Shown: positions 47,849 through 61,234 of the stretch, in pieces
How the letters are laid out: every line of letters begins with the position of its first letter
Numbering within the stretch: the stretch's first letter is position 1
Assembly (NCBI RefSeq): GCF_050908995.1
Contig: NC_135120.1
Span: 14,397,433-14,461,432, forward strand
DNA length: 64,000 nt
Direction: 5' to 3'
Source of the DNA: Andrena cerasifolii
Taxonomy: Eukaryota; Arthropoda; Insecta; Hymenoptera; Andrenidae
Translations under genes and position numbers: made by a program
Notes under the pieces: generated by a model
Told to the model about the DNA's origin: nothing
The model's database searches: none
Seen by the model: only the letters and a program-made list of their open reading frames with translations

Positions 47849-48569
47849 TGTAGTTCTGTGTGTCCACACCACGCGGAAAGCACAGTGATAGGCAATGCTA
47901 ATTTAACTTACACGAAATTAATATAATGTTGATTACATCGAGCTTATAGGGAACCTGGCAAACAACATCTGATTCCAATTGACTGCACCGCAGGAGTGAT
48001 GCGTTTTACCTCGCAAAAATGTTTCCCCTAATAAAGAGAATGGTCTTCAAAGGGAGTATGGAATCCAAACAGACGTGGCTGAAACGATTCAATTCAGTCT
48101 CCCTTCATCCACCACTTTTAATCATCGACTATCGCCCAAATGTAGACTACAGTCGAGCAATGGAATAACGTACAACTGTGACTACGATATCTCCTCGAGC
48201 CTGTGTTTGCGTACAGGCTGAATTTGTCTAAAAATTATTCCCCAATAAATTCTCTGAAATTTCAAGAATGGACTAAATAACACTTTGTCGCGTAAACGAT
48301 ATTTCCACAAATATTCACTCGCCGCAATCACTGGAACCCGCATTGCCCGCGATTGGTCCTCTACATTCGTCATCGGGCAGCACGCGTATCCCTGGTGGTC
48401 TTTCCCTTCCGGCTGTATAACTCCAGCCTCTATTTCGTTCGAAATCACCCTCTATTCCCAGCGAATAGCCGTATCCGAGGCAGGCATGTACCTACGTACG
48501 TCGTCGCAGAATCGCGCCGTCTAACGCAATTTACCGTGTAGTCCTGGCACAATCGTCAATCGGCTCGAT

Positions 48570-48607
48570 TCTCTCTCCATCCCTTCCATTCTTCTCTCTC
48601 TCTCTCT

Positions 48608-48640
<33 letters not shown>

Positions 48641-48655
48641 CCTCTATCTATCTTT
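48570..48655. repeat. (TC)n-rich microsatellite
   Basis: Compound TC tract interrupted by CCATC and CCTC, seen directly. It generates an Arg/Glu-repeat frame on the minus strand that is not a gene. Confidence 0.95.
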
Positions 48656-50963
48656 CCCTTTGTATCTGTGTCCAGTCTTTGCCATGTGACAGCTAGCAAG
48701 CGTGTTCGCGCAACACGGAAGGCATTGATACACGTCATTGTGATCGGTGCTTTATTTAGGTCGAGTGTCAACAACGAAGCATGCAAGCCCTGTGGACTCC
48801 TCAACAAATAGCACCGGTAAGTACAAAAGCTCTATACCATGCAACTCGAGGGATCAGCGATGCAGGACCGATGACAGATCGATCGTCGAACGCCACCGAA
48901 ACTCTGCAATCGACATTCGAGCCTCTTCTTCCTTCTTGCCGACCCCATCGACGAAATTAATCTGGAAATGGTGGATCTTCTAGCGATCGACCATGCGAGA
49001 GTGCACCCTCCCGATATTCTACCCCCTCATCCCCGCACAAACGCCGTCCCTCGGTGTTTACTTCTGATTTGAAGTGGCTTCTGTATAACGTCAGGTATTT
49101 ATTGATTTGATGTCGCAATAATCAAAGGCACGTCTGGGTAATTCATAGAAGATAGATGACAAGTCAATGCTCTCTCGTGCAAAGTCCTGACTCTAAGGAC
49201 TCCACGTTAAGAAGTCTATTTAAAAAATAATCCGATTGATCTATTTTATTTGGAAACCAGAGCAACGTTGCTTGGCATTCAGCAATTTGGTGTATTTATT
49301 ACAAACTGGCTGGGATTTAATACAAACGCGGGATCTAGTTAGCATACGTTCTCGCGCGTGGCACTCCATTCACGTGCCATTCGGAGCACGCTGAAAATTT
49401 ATACGGTAAGTCAGAACCAATCCCGAAAATCCCGTGTAATCATGACCTCTCTCAAAAGGAACGAGTCCATATTTCGCTCATGCCAATATTGGCTGCCCCG
49501 CCGCTGTATTATAGCAGATTATTCAATGTCGCGGGAAGATTAATGCCCCATCTAGATTTGTATCAATAAAACGCAAACAGAAGGTATTCGCGTTGGCGGA
49601 AATTCGCGTATTCAATTCTTCCTACACAGTACACACGCAGACAAAACACGATACAACTTCGCTACGGTCTCTCCGATAATTAAAAACCGACAACTGAAAG
49701 TGAAATATAATAACGTTCCATGAACTGGTATTATTAGTCCCATTTCAGGGGTCCAAAGTCATCGAGAAATTATTTTACCAATCCGATCTTTGAAGACTCT
49801 GCCCTGTGACATGTTAAACAACAGATCAGAGGGACCTGACGTCCCATTTCTACCTGCAATTCGCTCTACCAAAAGCACTCGCGGCCGTTAATTAAAATTT
49901 GAAGAGGGGTGGGCACACTTTTTCAAGGCTGAAACCGTATGGAAGAGCCGATACGTGATTTCAGAGCGAACGATCGGCGTCGTCCGGCCAGCTCGGCTTT
50001 CATCTGCGGTTAACCCACGTTAAAGCGTTTCGCGTATATTCCTGATATCGATCGACAACGTGGGCGGCGCTGCCCAGCTTTCGCTGTAACCCCCGGATGA
50101 GCGATCTCGTCAAGAAAAAGCCGAGTAAAACTAAGGGTTGGAAAAAAATCCTTTAGCCGACGTAACAGAGAAAAAAGAGGGGGGGGTAAAAAACAACGAG
50201 AAGCAGTTTGGTGCAGAATGGATGAAGTTAAAAAAGTCTATCTGACATGATAAGTTTAAATGCTAATTAAAAACTTCCACTCCGCGTAACAAACGTTGTA
50301 ACGTATTCTCTCGAATACAAGCATCACCTGTATATTGCATATTTAATAAAATTCTGCATGTACGTAGCACGACCCTTTAGAATGGTACCCACGAAAATCC
50401 CGCCAAATATCTGCCAATTAACGGCGCAAGTGCGCGAGGGAAACGCGTGCCTAGCAAAACGCGATCTCCCATTTGAATTCGTTCTGTGACGTTAGCGTTA
50501 ATAGGCAACAGGGCCTCCATCGGCGGGATCGGTTTTAAGGGGAGACCAACGTGCGCGAAACAAAGGGAGTAGGTATGAAAGGGAAACACGCGAACGTATT
50601 GAAAAATGGATTCACGGTACGAGGAACGAAGCGAGGGGAAAAAGAACGGCGAACGGTGGAGGCAGGACTGTCGTCTCTGATATCATCTACTGCACAAAGC
50701 CGTAAAGTACGGTGCCCGGTTATTTCGGTCAATCCTCGAAGAGGAGGCCGCCCGGAAAATATTCACATCGATCTATACCGAGTGACCTCTCCCGCTTCCC
50801 TATCTTTCCATCGTCGCGCAACATACGCCCCCACATGTACACACGCACCCCCCTTTTTACACATCCGTACAGATTCGTTCACGCTGACCAAAACTCTTTT
50901 CCCTCTGTATCCATCGCGATTCTCCTCTCCCTTTTTCGCCAATTCCCTCCGCCCGCTCTTCCC

Positions 50964-51003
50964 TTTCCTCTTCCTCTTCCTCTTCCTCTTCCTCTTCCTC
51001 TTC
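50964..51003. repeat. (CTTCCT)n tandem repeat
   Basis: Six to seven CTTCCT hexamers in a wider pyrimidine-rich region (about 50830-51090). The repeat is open in several frames on both strands, which explains the cluster of spurious Leu/Pro/Phe-rich and Glu/Arg-rich frames here. Confidence 0.95.
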
Positions 51004-51983
51004 TGCCACCTCCGCCCCCTCCTGCACACCCCATATCAACCTGCCACGAAAGCTCGCTCTTTCCGTGTCTCTTTTTCTCTCTTTGATAGTACACACGATA
51101 GGGGATACTCTATATGAGCCACCTCAAAGTGCTCTTTCGAGCCGTGCACAAGAGCCAGGTCAACCGCATCGCTCTTCGGCCCCACGAAAGGACACAAAAC
51201 GGATCGGCGAACCGAATCGACTATAAATACCGCCGCGTCGACGTGGCTGGCATTTTTCGGTGTGATAAATATAGTGGCCGGCGATTATTCGTCGGTGGTG
51301 ACTATTATCGCGGGAAGAGGAGCTTTAAGATCGTTCGCGAGCGTTATTCATGAGTGATAACGGATGGTCGTACGTGGCGTTATTCCTACGCTGTGACCGA
51401 GAAGAGATTCTTCCGTTGAGATTGATTGCCAGTGGTCCTTTTTTTAGCGAACGCGCAGAAATTCCGTACCCCTTTTTGTAAGTACTTAGGTGCTGATTCA
51501 GTCCTAGAAGTTTCGGCGTTGCCGTGGAACCTGATTATTTTGTCGCAACTTACACAGTACAACAGCCATCTGGACTCGTAACTCATTTTCCCTTTGATCG
51601 TTGTTTAAACATATTTAAATGTTCATAATGCAATAATAACTTATATCGTTGTATTCGGGAGGGTTCATAGAATAATTTGACGCAACGAACAATCGAATAA
51701 CTATTACCGTTTCGACACAAAAGATGCTCAAAGTTGAAAATTTGCAGTTTTCTTTCAAAATCGATTTTCTCAAAAACTGAGGGTGATGGCGACAAGCGGG
51801 TTGCGGATTCGTTTTCAGGGCACGAAAACCTATAAGAAACGGCTATTAAATGTTACAAGTCCGAAGAAAGAGTCAAAATTTGTTGTAATTTGTTATCTGG
51901 GATGACGACAGATCGAGGATCTCATGATTTTTTGTGTCAACGAACGGCACGGCTAATAAGCGCTGAATATTTTTCTGTTTCAG

Positions 51984-52111
51984 AGCCAAAAACCGAGATC
52001 CTGGGTGCGCCGGATCTGTACATTAACCGAGGAAGTACCATCAACCTCACCTGCGTGGTCCTGCAAAGTCCGGAGCCTCCATCTTTTATATTTTGGAATC
52101 ATAACGATGTG
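51984..52111 (+). CDS. dpr-family protein, internal exon (first half of Ig domain 2)
   Basis: Dpr proteins are neuronal cell-surface adhesion proteins with two Ig domains that pair with DIP proteins in synaptic partner choice. The 128-bp exon starts after TTTCTGTTTCAG and ends before GTAAGTACC, a consensus donor. It begins with the last two bases of a split codon and encodes 42 residues: PKTEILGAPDLYINRGSTIN, then LTCVVLQSPEPPSFIFWNHNDV. The segment holds the B-strand Cys (LTC), an NLT glycosylation sequon and the core Trp (FWNHND). The RGSTINLTC and PEPPxxIFWNHND signatures are characteristic of dpr Ig2. Which dpr paralogue is not resolved; the wording is closest to the dpr6/dpr10-like group from memory. 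The upstream Ig1 exon was not found. Confidence 0.93.
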
Positions 52112-54736
52112 GTAAGTACCAGCTCCCCCGCGGAGGGACTCGAAAACTTTGCTTCCTTTTTCCACGGGGATAGAAAAACGTCTAATGAAACGTACGACGC
52201 CCGTGCTGCGCAAACAAGCGCAAATAGGAGACCGTGGCGAGACCGTAATTCATAACTGGAGGACAGCTTGCACCGGCGTCAACTTTGTACGAGGATAATT
52301 GATGACGATAGTAGTTCTCGAGAGTCTGGCTGTCTGATATCGTGAAACTTACACCCTGTCTCCTCGACCGGCTAAATTTTCCGCTTCTGCTCTAATGAAG
52401 TTATGTACTTCGAAATTTTCTGATGTAGTCTGCAATCCGTCTTTTTCCCACGGTTATTCAGCTTCCTTGCAATTTCGTCCCCTTTTCGGTCTTCCGAGCT
52501 CATCGGAAATCCGCCGGCAAGCTTTATCGATTCGTAGACGTATATCAAAGCTTTAAATCCAAATTTTTTATTTCTAGAGTACTTCTTAATTTTATATTTG
52601 CCTGCAACCACGTGTCCCTGTGATTACGCGAAATTTCAGCGTGTACCGAACAATTACCATGAATCATACCGCGGAGCCATAAACATTCATCACAATTAAC
52701 GGTCGCGCTAAGTCCGCGTGCTTTTAGCCCTTTCCGTGAGAAGAGTGTTTCTTGCTTCCAACTATCCAAGTACGCGCGGGCGTAAAAGAAGCCCATAAAA
52801 CACCTCCGTGCCGTGGAGTGTTCGCGAAGGGGAGGCCGATAAATTCTGATAATGCCGACGTTAGCAACTGGTAAATTGTCAGCGGCGGCGCAACTGATAA
52901 TGGCGCATGGGAGACACCATTAGGCGCATTAAGTCTGACCAAGAGCCGTGTTCCCCTGCCGCGAATACGGAGCAGGGCCGCCCGAGCCTTAAGATGAATT
53001 CCATGGCACGTGACTAACGCGTTCAGACTAAACACCCTTGAACTGTTAATGAGACACCGGGGGACTCGAGTAATTTGCAAAACGATTGCGTGACTGTACA
53101 TTAATTTCAACGAGGTCCTCTCACATTTGCTGATATTTATGCGAATACCCTTCAGGCCCGTAATGCGCCCCATAAACTTCCACTAGGCACTAGTCCTCGA
53201 GGAGCTCCCACCCGAGCTTTACTGACGAATTGAACAGAGTAGCCGCGCATTATACAACAATTGATTGCTCCCGGCCGAACGAAACGACGCTTCGAACACC
53301 GAACTTCGCGGGGAGAGAGTCTGAAAGTGTATCCCAAGAGTGCAGCGTAACTTTTCTTGTGTTTGGGGATGCAAATCCCCATGTTTACCTCGAGGCTCTT
53401 CGACCCTCACCGGATCGTCTCACTGTACAGAGTCCATGAATCCCTGTGAAGCTGGCATCGAGGTAGGGAGAAAAAAAACTGAAGCAACGCTAGTCCGAGG
53501 CAGGGTTTCGTGCGGGCGCAGTGATTCGTGGCGGGTAGGAGGTGGGTGCAACTCGATGAAACAGGGCGAAGAAAGTTTGCTGCGTCGTAGCGGGCCGGCC
53601 CGATAAGGGGGCGAGCCTCGAGTCGTCCCAGGGGTTGGTACGAGCCGAAATTGCAATCCTTCGATGATAAGGTCGCTGGATCGATCGATCCACGCCGTGA
53701 AGCATTCTCCAGCCGCAAGGAATCCACGGAGTTTGCCGGGGGTTTCCCCTTACGCTTCAATAAACCCCGTCCCTTTGATTTCGATTGAATTTTGAGACAG
53801 CGTCTCTCTGCTCCGTGCCGCGTGCAAGTCAGGAACATGTGTTTTGTCCGGGTTTGTACCTGCGGATTTGTCTGCCGCCCTCCATACCACTGTGCGACGA
53901 AGGGGCGTAGGTGTGCGGCTACATCCCTTTCATATATTTCCGTGTGTACGTAGGTGTTTGTAAATAGAGAAGCCCGAACTGGCGGCAATTAAATTGACTT
54001 AACAATTTATCGGCTGCCTTTTTGCTCGGTTCTCTTAACCGCGTTGTCTCGTGTGCTCTACGCTCTAGCGTTTATTTTTTCGCTTTTGGAGGTAGGTACC
54101 GTCGGTGCTTCTGCCTTGAAATTCTTATGAACAATGATACGACCGCGAAAGTGGACGCAGTCATTCTAGCTGTATCGATCGGGCCGTGGTACGTTTACAG
54201 CGTGGCTTCGTTAATCGGTAATCGTGGAATATGATTTAATAATAATTGAAAGGGTACCGACGTTGGCGATGCTTGGAATTAATAACTTTGCTAAGGTCCT
54301 TTAAATCAAAAGGAACGACCGTATGACGAACGATTCGACGATGAATTTATATATCGAGACTTATCCATGGCCCTTGTTGCCACTGATGTACCAATTGATT
54401 GGATTCGATCGGCTCAATCGGTTTACTTGAATGAAATCCTATTAAGGAATTGTTAAACGAGATACAATATCGCGTCTTATTTATGTGGCGATCGTGGACG
54501 ATTGCCAAAAGGGGCAAGGCAAAGAGGCTGCCAAATCGGTTTCCACGGTATTACGAGGACAGAAATAAAAGCACATTCCGCGGATTTGTAACTCTCATTT
54601 GTTCAGAAAAACGGGTACGGTGAACGAATTCTGGTCAATAGGCTTTAACCCTTTTCTATTTCAGATGTTTCTGCCACGAGTCGGTAACTTTAGTCGAATT
54701 TCTTTGCTTCGGTATAGATTTCATCGTTTAAATAAG

Positions 54737-54870
54737 GCGAATGTCCCAAATTTCTGCTCAAGTCCCCATTTCTGATCATTTCGTATTTTTTCTTATTATT
54801 ATATGCGTTACGTTTGTACTATAGTTGCAACAAAATAATTCTAAATTATTTAAACGAGCTTGGGACAATA
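54737..54870. repeat. Dispersed repeat R, copy 2
   Basis: Collinear with 29782-29932 through the blocks GTCCCCATTTCT, CATTTCGTATTTTT and GCGTTACGTTTG, then ACTATAGT and CGAGCTT. Its outer bases, ATGTCCCAAATTTCTGCTC and (complemented) TTGTCCCAAGCTC, look like short terminal inverted repeats, which supports a MITE. Confidence 0.7.
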
Positions 54871-57800
54871 CATGCATCGCTATTTTTCATCAGCAGAAAT
54901 ACGGACATTTAGAGCATTATATATTTAATTAGAAATTACTAATAGTTAAACATCTTGAAATATCTTTCTTAAATAGTTTTTCAATTGGTTGATTTATTAT
55001 TAAAGAATTAATCGATTACTCGGCTAATTTTCATCACAAACAAATTTTTTACACCTTCTTTATGACGAGTTACCTCTTAAATGAGCAGAATTTGGGGCAT
55101 TCAGCTTATTTTCGAAACAATTCCCTCAAAACAGCTGCGCTACGAGTAGATTCGTGCTCCAGAAACACATTTACTGGGGAAATCATTGTAATGACTTCGG
55201 AACTGTTACATCGCTGGAGCGAGGGAACGCGGTATGGAGTAATACAAACTTTCCCAGTCATTGTAATCGATTTTTGTTAATCGTTTAAGTTTCAGTGCGC
55301 CACTACCTATAGCCAGCCCGAGGAACTTAATGTGATTAAACTTCGGCTCGTTTCGATTTCGATGCCGCTGAACTTTTATCGGTGAATTTTGCATCTAAGC
55401 GTTAGAAACCTGTTGATCCCCTTTAATGTAAGCCTGATTCGGATCACTAATGTGCAATGTAAATACTCGCTTTGCGATTCTATATGAACAGAATGGTTAT
55501 TAGTATGAATTTGAACAATTAACTTCGAGGTATCCTCGTTCCATGATACGAAACTCCATACCAAATAAATATTGAATGATATGCAAAGTGAACTACGTAA
55601 ATGTCGGAAATGGATTGATCTCCGTGGCTGTAAACATTGATTTCCAAAAAATTTGATTACGATAAATACCTTACAGTTCAAACGGTGCCGGTGTGTACCT
55701 ATATTTATCAACATTTCCATGGTCTATTCATCAAAGCGCTACAATTTTAATAAATTCACAGCATGCACCATACAACTTCGCTTCTAAATAAAAAGTTGCA
55801 AATCTTTCTTTGAACTTTACCCAAAGTTCGGTTCATTTCCGCAACTTTTTACTCTTCCTTTAATAATTATATGCAAGTGGTAATTTCCGGGCGAGAATAG
55901 GTGTCCGATGCCGCGTGCTACGCGCTACATCATACTTTATTTACAAATATTTTTACCCGTTGGACGCAGTTTCTGACTCGAGCATCCCACAAAACGCAGG
56001 AAACCAGACTCAATTGGTTCGAAACCGGGATTCCGTGTAGATCCCGCTATTTTTGCGCGTCCAGCGCGGCAAACAGAAGTCAACTTTAATTTTCGCCAAG
56101 AGAAACGCCGTAACAGCCCAGCCATGTAATTCGCGACGGTGTAGAATTCCCCGGAAATGACGACTTGCTCGGTGGCGAAGCAAAAAAGTGGACTCGGTGT
56201 GGGGGACGTTTAAACGGCGAAGAAAATGTTGCGACGAACCGGGCAAATCATTTATTTAACTCTCGACACATTTTCCGAGCGAAATGCTCCCTCTCGAACC
56301 GCCAGGGGCTGGACTAAAGCTCCTGAACGCGTAGCACAAAAAAATAAAGAGGGAGAAGAAGGGTGCACAGTGTGTGCGCGACGAATAATGTGTTTAACAA
56401 GAGTTGTCATTCCCTCTCGACGTTCCCCTTATAGAAGAAAACAGGTTGCAAGCAGGGAACCTCGGGAAACAGTAAAGTGACGTCTACGTATCTGGTTGGG
56501 TAAACATCGCTTTCATACCATCGCGCAGCATTATGCGAACAGTATCCCTGAAACTCCTTATTAAAGCTGGGACGCGATCGTTGCCTTGCATGTATATTAG
56601 CATATCCAGCGGAGAAGAATTTCAATTGGATACCTGCCTGCCGCTGAATTATGAATTTCAATTACATTTCCCCGATAGCGAAATTTGCTCGCGACGAAAT
56701 CGTTAATCCGATGCTTATTAAATTCTAATGAAACTTTCGATTCGACCGCGTTGCCGATCTTGCGGGACAACTGAAACGGCACAGGAAGATTTTAGGATTG
56801 CTTGAATTCTACTGGCACGACTTGGATATTTGCATTTTATTCTTCTGAGAAGGAGCTTCTATCTCGCGTACTAAGAATCTCGAGTGCATCCCCATATCGG
56901 CGACGTTCGCGGTGTTTGCGCAATATTCTCTGGGCTGCTACGAGAAACGTTGCTGGGGTAACCGACGTAAGGTCGACCCCGTAATAAGAACATTGTACAC
57001 CGATAACAACATTACCGGCGGCGACGGTCGCTTTTCAACAGCATTCTATTTTTTTCGCCCGACCCTCGTTTCTCGTCGCCGTAAAATCGCGAAATAAATG
57101 CCAATTTCGGGGCGCGGCAACCGGCAGGTATCTCTGCTCGCCGCCAGTAAACGAGCAAACAATTGCGGAACGGGAATATCTATAAGTTCGAGTTGGAAAG
57201 CATACTTCTGCTGAAAATGAAACGAGTTCGGGGAGAATGCGAACTGACGATCGGAGAATCGCGTTGCTTTTATAATTTGCGCGACCGTGCGAGGTATTCT
57301 CAAAAATGGAACTGATTCCGCGGAGAACTTATCGCAGGTTCTGCAATGGCAATCGAAAATGAGGTAGTGAAAGGCCATAACGCTCCAGCAAAGCAACCCC
57401 ACCACCTCAGTTCCCCTCGTCTCTTTGTAAATTCGAGGCACAGTTACGTAAAACGCCACAGTATTCCAGATCGCCCTTATCGCGGGCACCGATGGAGGAA
57501 TGTCCGCCCCCGTAGAGGTTCTAATAAGTTTAATTTCGTACAATATCCATCACGATAGATTGAACTTGAAGTGGCAGGATTTTCAACGGTCGTAAAGCGA
57601 TTTCGCGTAATAAAGAGAATCGTTCGAGTGATCGCGAAGGATTCAATCAAAGCTGAAAGGCCATCGATTTAAATGAAGTAGATAAATTAAGATTAGGCGG
57701 AGTGCGGGAGAGAAACGGCGACGCGGGCGGCAGTGACGTAAGTCGAGGGAAAAATGTAGAAAGACGGGGGACTAGGGAGTCGTTATCGGGGCGCGGGAAA

Positions 57801-58153
57801 AGACTGATAAGACAGAAGTAGTAACGTGCTGGGTGGAAACCATTTCGATGGGCCATTGGGTCCGAGATGTTCCATCGAGTACGCCGAGGATCCCGCGGGG
57901 ATGCCGATTCCTCCTATGAACGCGTAATGAGGCTGACGAGACTCTCCTCGTTTCCTTCCATTTCCATTTTCCCTAACCGAGGCCGTGCAAATTCTCTCGC
58001 TCCGCGGCGCGGTTTAAAACTTCTCCAAATTACGAACTCCACAACGCAACGAAATTATCTAGCTCGGTGAACTGCCGCGTTCCGTTCGTCGGCGTCGATT
58101 AAAGATCCCGAGGAAATCCAAGACCGCGGCTTCAAAATCCTAAACTCCGCTTA

Positions 58154-58586
58154 CAATGGGACATCCCGAACCTGGATATTCAAAAAATTCTGAAACTTCG
58201 TGAATATCTAGGGAATTTCCTCCCGATTATAACACGATTTTTGTTTGCTGCCCAAATTCACTCTAAGGTGGTGCAAATCACCCCTGAAAATCCGGTTATT
58301 TTCCGATTTTTTGTTATAACTCGTCAACTGTAAAATAATTTTTTTACCATATGATAGATTTAATTAAAAGCAGTAACTATTGTCTTGAAACTTTTTTTCT
58401 ATCTCTTACAGTTCGCGAGTTATAACGCAAAAGTCGGAAAATAGCCGAATTTTCAGGGGTTAATTTCACCCCCTGCGAGTGAATTTGGGCAGCGAACAAA
58501 AATTGCGTTGTAATCAGGAGGAAATCCCTTACCTATTCACAAAGTTTCAGAATTTTCTGAATTTTCGGGTTCGGGATCTTCCCTTG
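58154..58586. mobile_element. CAAGGG-type foldback MITE, copy 2 (in dpr intron)
   Basis: The 433-bp element has the same arms and centre as 4030-4460, including ATTTTTGTTTGCTGCCCAAA and GTTATAACTCG on both arms. The left end is mutated to CAATGG; the right end complements to CAAGGG. It is flanked by TTA at 58151-58153 and 58587-58589, unlike the TGA of the other copies, which shows that these three bases are a target duplication and not part of the element. The plus-strand frame at 58479-58760 begins in the right arm and is not a gene. Confidence 0.87.
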
Positions 58587-59065
58587 TTAGTCGTTTATTT
58601 TTCACCCTGGATACGCCTGATCGCGAGAATGTTTCCAGGCATTCTTGCTTCCTCCCCGAGGCACAAAATGGTACCATCACCTTGGTTATTAAGAGGACGA
58701 GATTTTAAAATGGTTTCCAGACTCGGTGAGCGATGGCAAATCAAAGCACGGAGACTTTAATGACTTTTTTTTATTGTACGACGAGCATAGTTGCACGGAC
58801 GCGAACGGAGCGATGAGACGCGTGGGTCGTTATTACCCGCGCTACACAGACCACGGATTAACCGTGCAACTTCCGAACGAAAATTTCGCATATTATTCTG
58901 CGTCATATCGCTGGCTAGATAACGGAACGGAAGGAAGAGGATCGTCGCTTATCGAGCCCGCGAGTTACAACTTTCTGGTCCGATTAATCATGCTCGGGAC
59001 CATTCAGGCGAACCAGGCGCGGAAAAGTTAGGCTCGGACAACGTGTCCAACGTTAGTCTTAATAC

Positions 59066-59081
59066 TCTCTCTCTCTCTCTC
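59066..59081. repeat. Short (CT)n tract
   Basis: Eight CT units, seen directly, within the dpr intron. Confidence 0.9.
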
Positions 59082-60178
59082 TGGGCCGTTACTTGGAATC
59101 GAATAGTAGTCCCTCATGAAATAGTCAGGTAAAGGCTGACATCAAAATTCTGGCGCACCTGGACTGAAAGCAAACGGTACATTTACCGTTGATGGAGATT
59201 TCGTAATAGGGTCAAGATTACAACGACGTCGGGGGCGAAGAAATACGAGAATGTGCTTGGAGAAATTTCGCGAAGGGTGTCCTCCCTTAAGACGGCTTCA
59301 AGATGGTACGTGAGACCGTCGGAACCGTAGGACCGACGGACCGAAGGCTCCAGCTGCGAGGTCATTTATTTAGAAATCTGTCTCGGCTCTGACGACACAG
59401 CCACCGCTTCTGGCTCCCTTCCGACTACGGAGCGTACGTCGACCCTTACGGCCCCTGTTAAAGAGACACTCGCGAGGAGCCTCCAGTGGAACAGGCGCAG
59501 GATAAACACGACGTTTGCAGGGGGGCCGGTAGTGTGTACCGTTCCACGTTCGGACGTTGCCTCCGTCTTACTCTTTCTGAATCTACAATTGGTTTCGCTA
59601 GTACAAAACTGCGTAAAAACGCTAGTAATTTCGGGGATGAATTTAACGGCCCCAAGTGATTGAAATAGTTCACAGGAACGTTAGTTGTAGCTGATCTTGC
59701 ATCCCGGTTTTCTTTCCTCGTACTTATGTTTAAATACGAGCACCTAAATGATTTGAATGAAATTTGCAGTGTTAGAAATAAACACTACCTCAAAAGGGCA
59801 CCCCTTAGATATCCCAGACCCCTTAGGTTAGACATAAATTAATATCGCTTCCCACGTGACTATCGTTCAAAGTCCCGAACGCAGATGAAAGTACGACTAA
59901 TATCCAATAAAGTTCTAGTTAGGAATTTCGAGCAGGTTCTGGTGCATTACATATTCCCGGCTAAACCTCGTTTCCTCGAGCGGTCAAGTATGCAGAGCAG
60001 CAACCCAGCTCAGGATCCTAATTAAAGAAAGACTAACTTGCTAATTCTAAACTGCGTTAAGGTTATCCTTGCGCTCGCCCATGCGTCAAACCTGAGACAC
60101 CAAATTCTGGCATCATTCTGCGTGACCAAGTCCCAGAAAAAAATGCTAGTTTCACGATATCAAGTAGCAGAGAACTGA

Positions 60179-60606
60179 CAAGGGAAGGTCCCGAACCCGA
60201 AAATTCAAAAAATTCTGAAACTTTGTGAGTATGTGATTTCCTCCTGATTACAACGCAATTTTTGTTTGCTGCCCAAATTCACTCGAAGAGGGTGATATTA
60301 ACCCTGGAAAATTCGGCTGTTTTCCGATTTTGTGTTATAACTCGCGAACTGTAAGAGATAGAAAAAAGTTTCAAGACAAAAGTTACTTCTTTTAATTAAA
60401 TCTACCATTTAGTGAACAAATTATTTTACAGTTCACGAGTTGTAACACAAAATCGGAAAATAACTGTTTTTTTCAGCGGTCAATTACACCACGTTAGAGT
60501 GAATTTGGGCAGCAAACAAAAATTGCGTTGTAATCAGGAGGAAATTCTCTACATATTCGCAAGGTTTCAGAATTTTTCGAATTTCCGGGTTTGGGATGTT
60601 CCCTTG
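60179..60606. mobile_element. CAAGGG-type foldback MITE, copy 3 (in dpr intron)
   Basis: The 428-bp element starts CAAGGGAAGGTCCCGAACCC, and its right end complements to CAAGGGAACATCCCAAACCC. It is flanked by TGA at 60176-60178 and 60607-60609. The arms pair over most of their length and match copies at 4030 and 58154. It lies 629 bp upstream of the second dpr exon, so the intron transcript would contain two strong hairpins about 1.6 kb apart. Confidence 0.88.
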
Positions 60607-61234
60607 TGAGAGAGGTCCACTGATAAGCGGAGAATGAATTTAAGTAAAATTCTAATCCGAAGGAACGATATTCTAATGGAATCCTAATTGGAACCCGACA
60701 TCTCTAGACTATAAATTAGCCGATCCCTTCGAACGCAGGAACTTTGCTACTCTAAGTTTAAGCAACTCGCCCCTAAATTCTCATAAATTCCAACTTTTCA
60801 TCTCGAGACCGGAATCACCGAAATGAGAAGAGCTCCGGAACCTAAAACAAATTTAAGGCTCCGATCGCAAATCCCCGTCTATTCGTGCACGCAACGATAA
60901 TCCTCCGCGTTTCCCAGCATCTTTTCGATTAGCCAGCTCCGGCCGCACAAAGGGAGGAAGCACCGAAAGGAACCGTGTGAATTCTTGCCACCTCCCTCGT
61001 ATCGACGCTCATTCAATGGCGACGGAGTCTCGAAGGTGTAGTCTCGAGGGTTTATCTCCCTCGGTCCTCCAGCCGGTTGCAACTTCCACCTGTCGGATAA
61101 AAGGGAAGTTCCTACGAAGGTCGCCCTCCTGCCCACCCTTCCTCGTCTCGCGGCCGTCTTCGGTGGCCTCGAGTATACTAGCCCGGTTGTTCGCGGCCCT
61201 CGAACTCAAAACGCTTTTCCGATCTTTGTTGCAG

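Larger units (their letters stand above)
47846..51983. other. Non-coding stretch upstream of the first dpr exon
   Basis: Contains pyrimidine and CTTCCT microsatellites (listed separately). A 188-codon frame at 50551-51117 owes its length to the CTTCCT repeat. TATAAATAC at 51222-51230 is a good TATA match without a following gene. The ~250 bp before 51983, with CGATTTTCTCAAAAACTGAG near 51761, look like decayed transposon sequence running up to the splice acceptor. The ten bases before the acceptor are TTTCTGTTTC, a normal pyrimidine tract. Confidence 0.45.
52112..61234 (+). other. dpr intron (9.1 kb) with two foldback MITEs
   Basis: Bounded by GTAAGT at 52112 and TTTGTTGCAG ending at 61234; phase 0 on both sides. 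It contains repeat R copy 2 (54737-54870), two CAAGGG foldback elements (58154-58586 and 60179-60606) and a CT microsatellite (59066-59081). A 14-bp inverted pair, AAAAAGTTGCAAAT/TTTCCGCAACTTTTT, lies at about 55790-55850. Frames of up to 193 codons (53407-53988 minus) have no recognisable domain. No nested gene was recognised. Confidence 0.85.

Noticed and set aside
50551..51117. 188-codon plus-strand open frame, among the longest outside the mariner
   Set aside because: Its length comes from the CTTCCT repeat, which is open in several frames on both strands; there is no recognisable domain.
51222..51260. TATAAATAC as promoter of the dpr gene
   Set aside because: The first dpr exon found begins with a splice acceptor and is internal, so a promoter 750 bp upstream of it is not supported.
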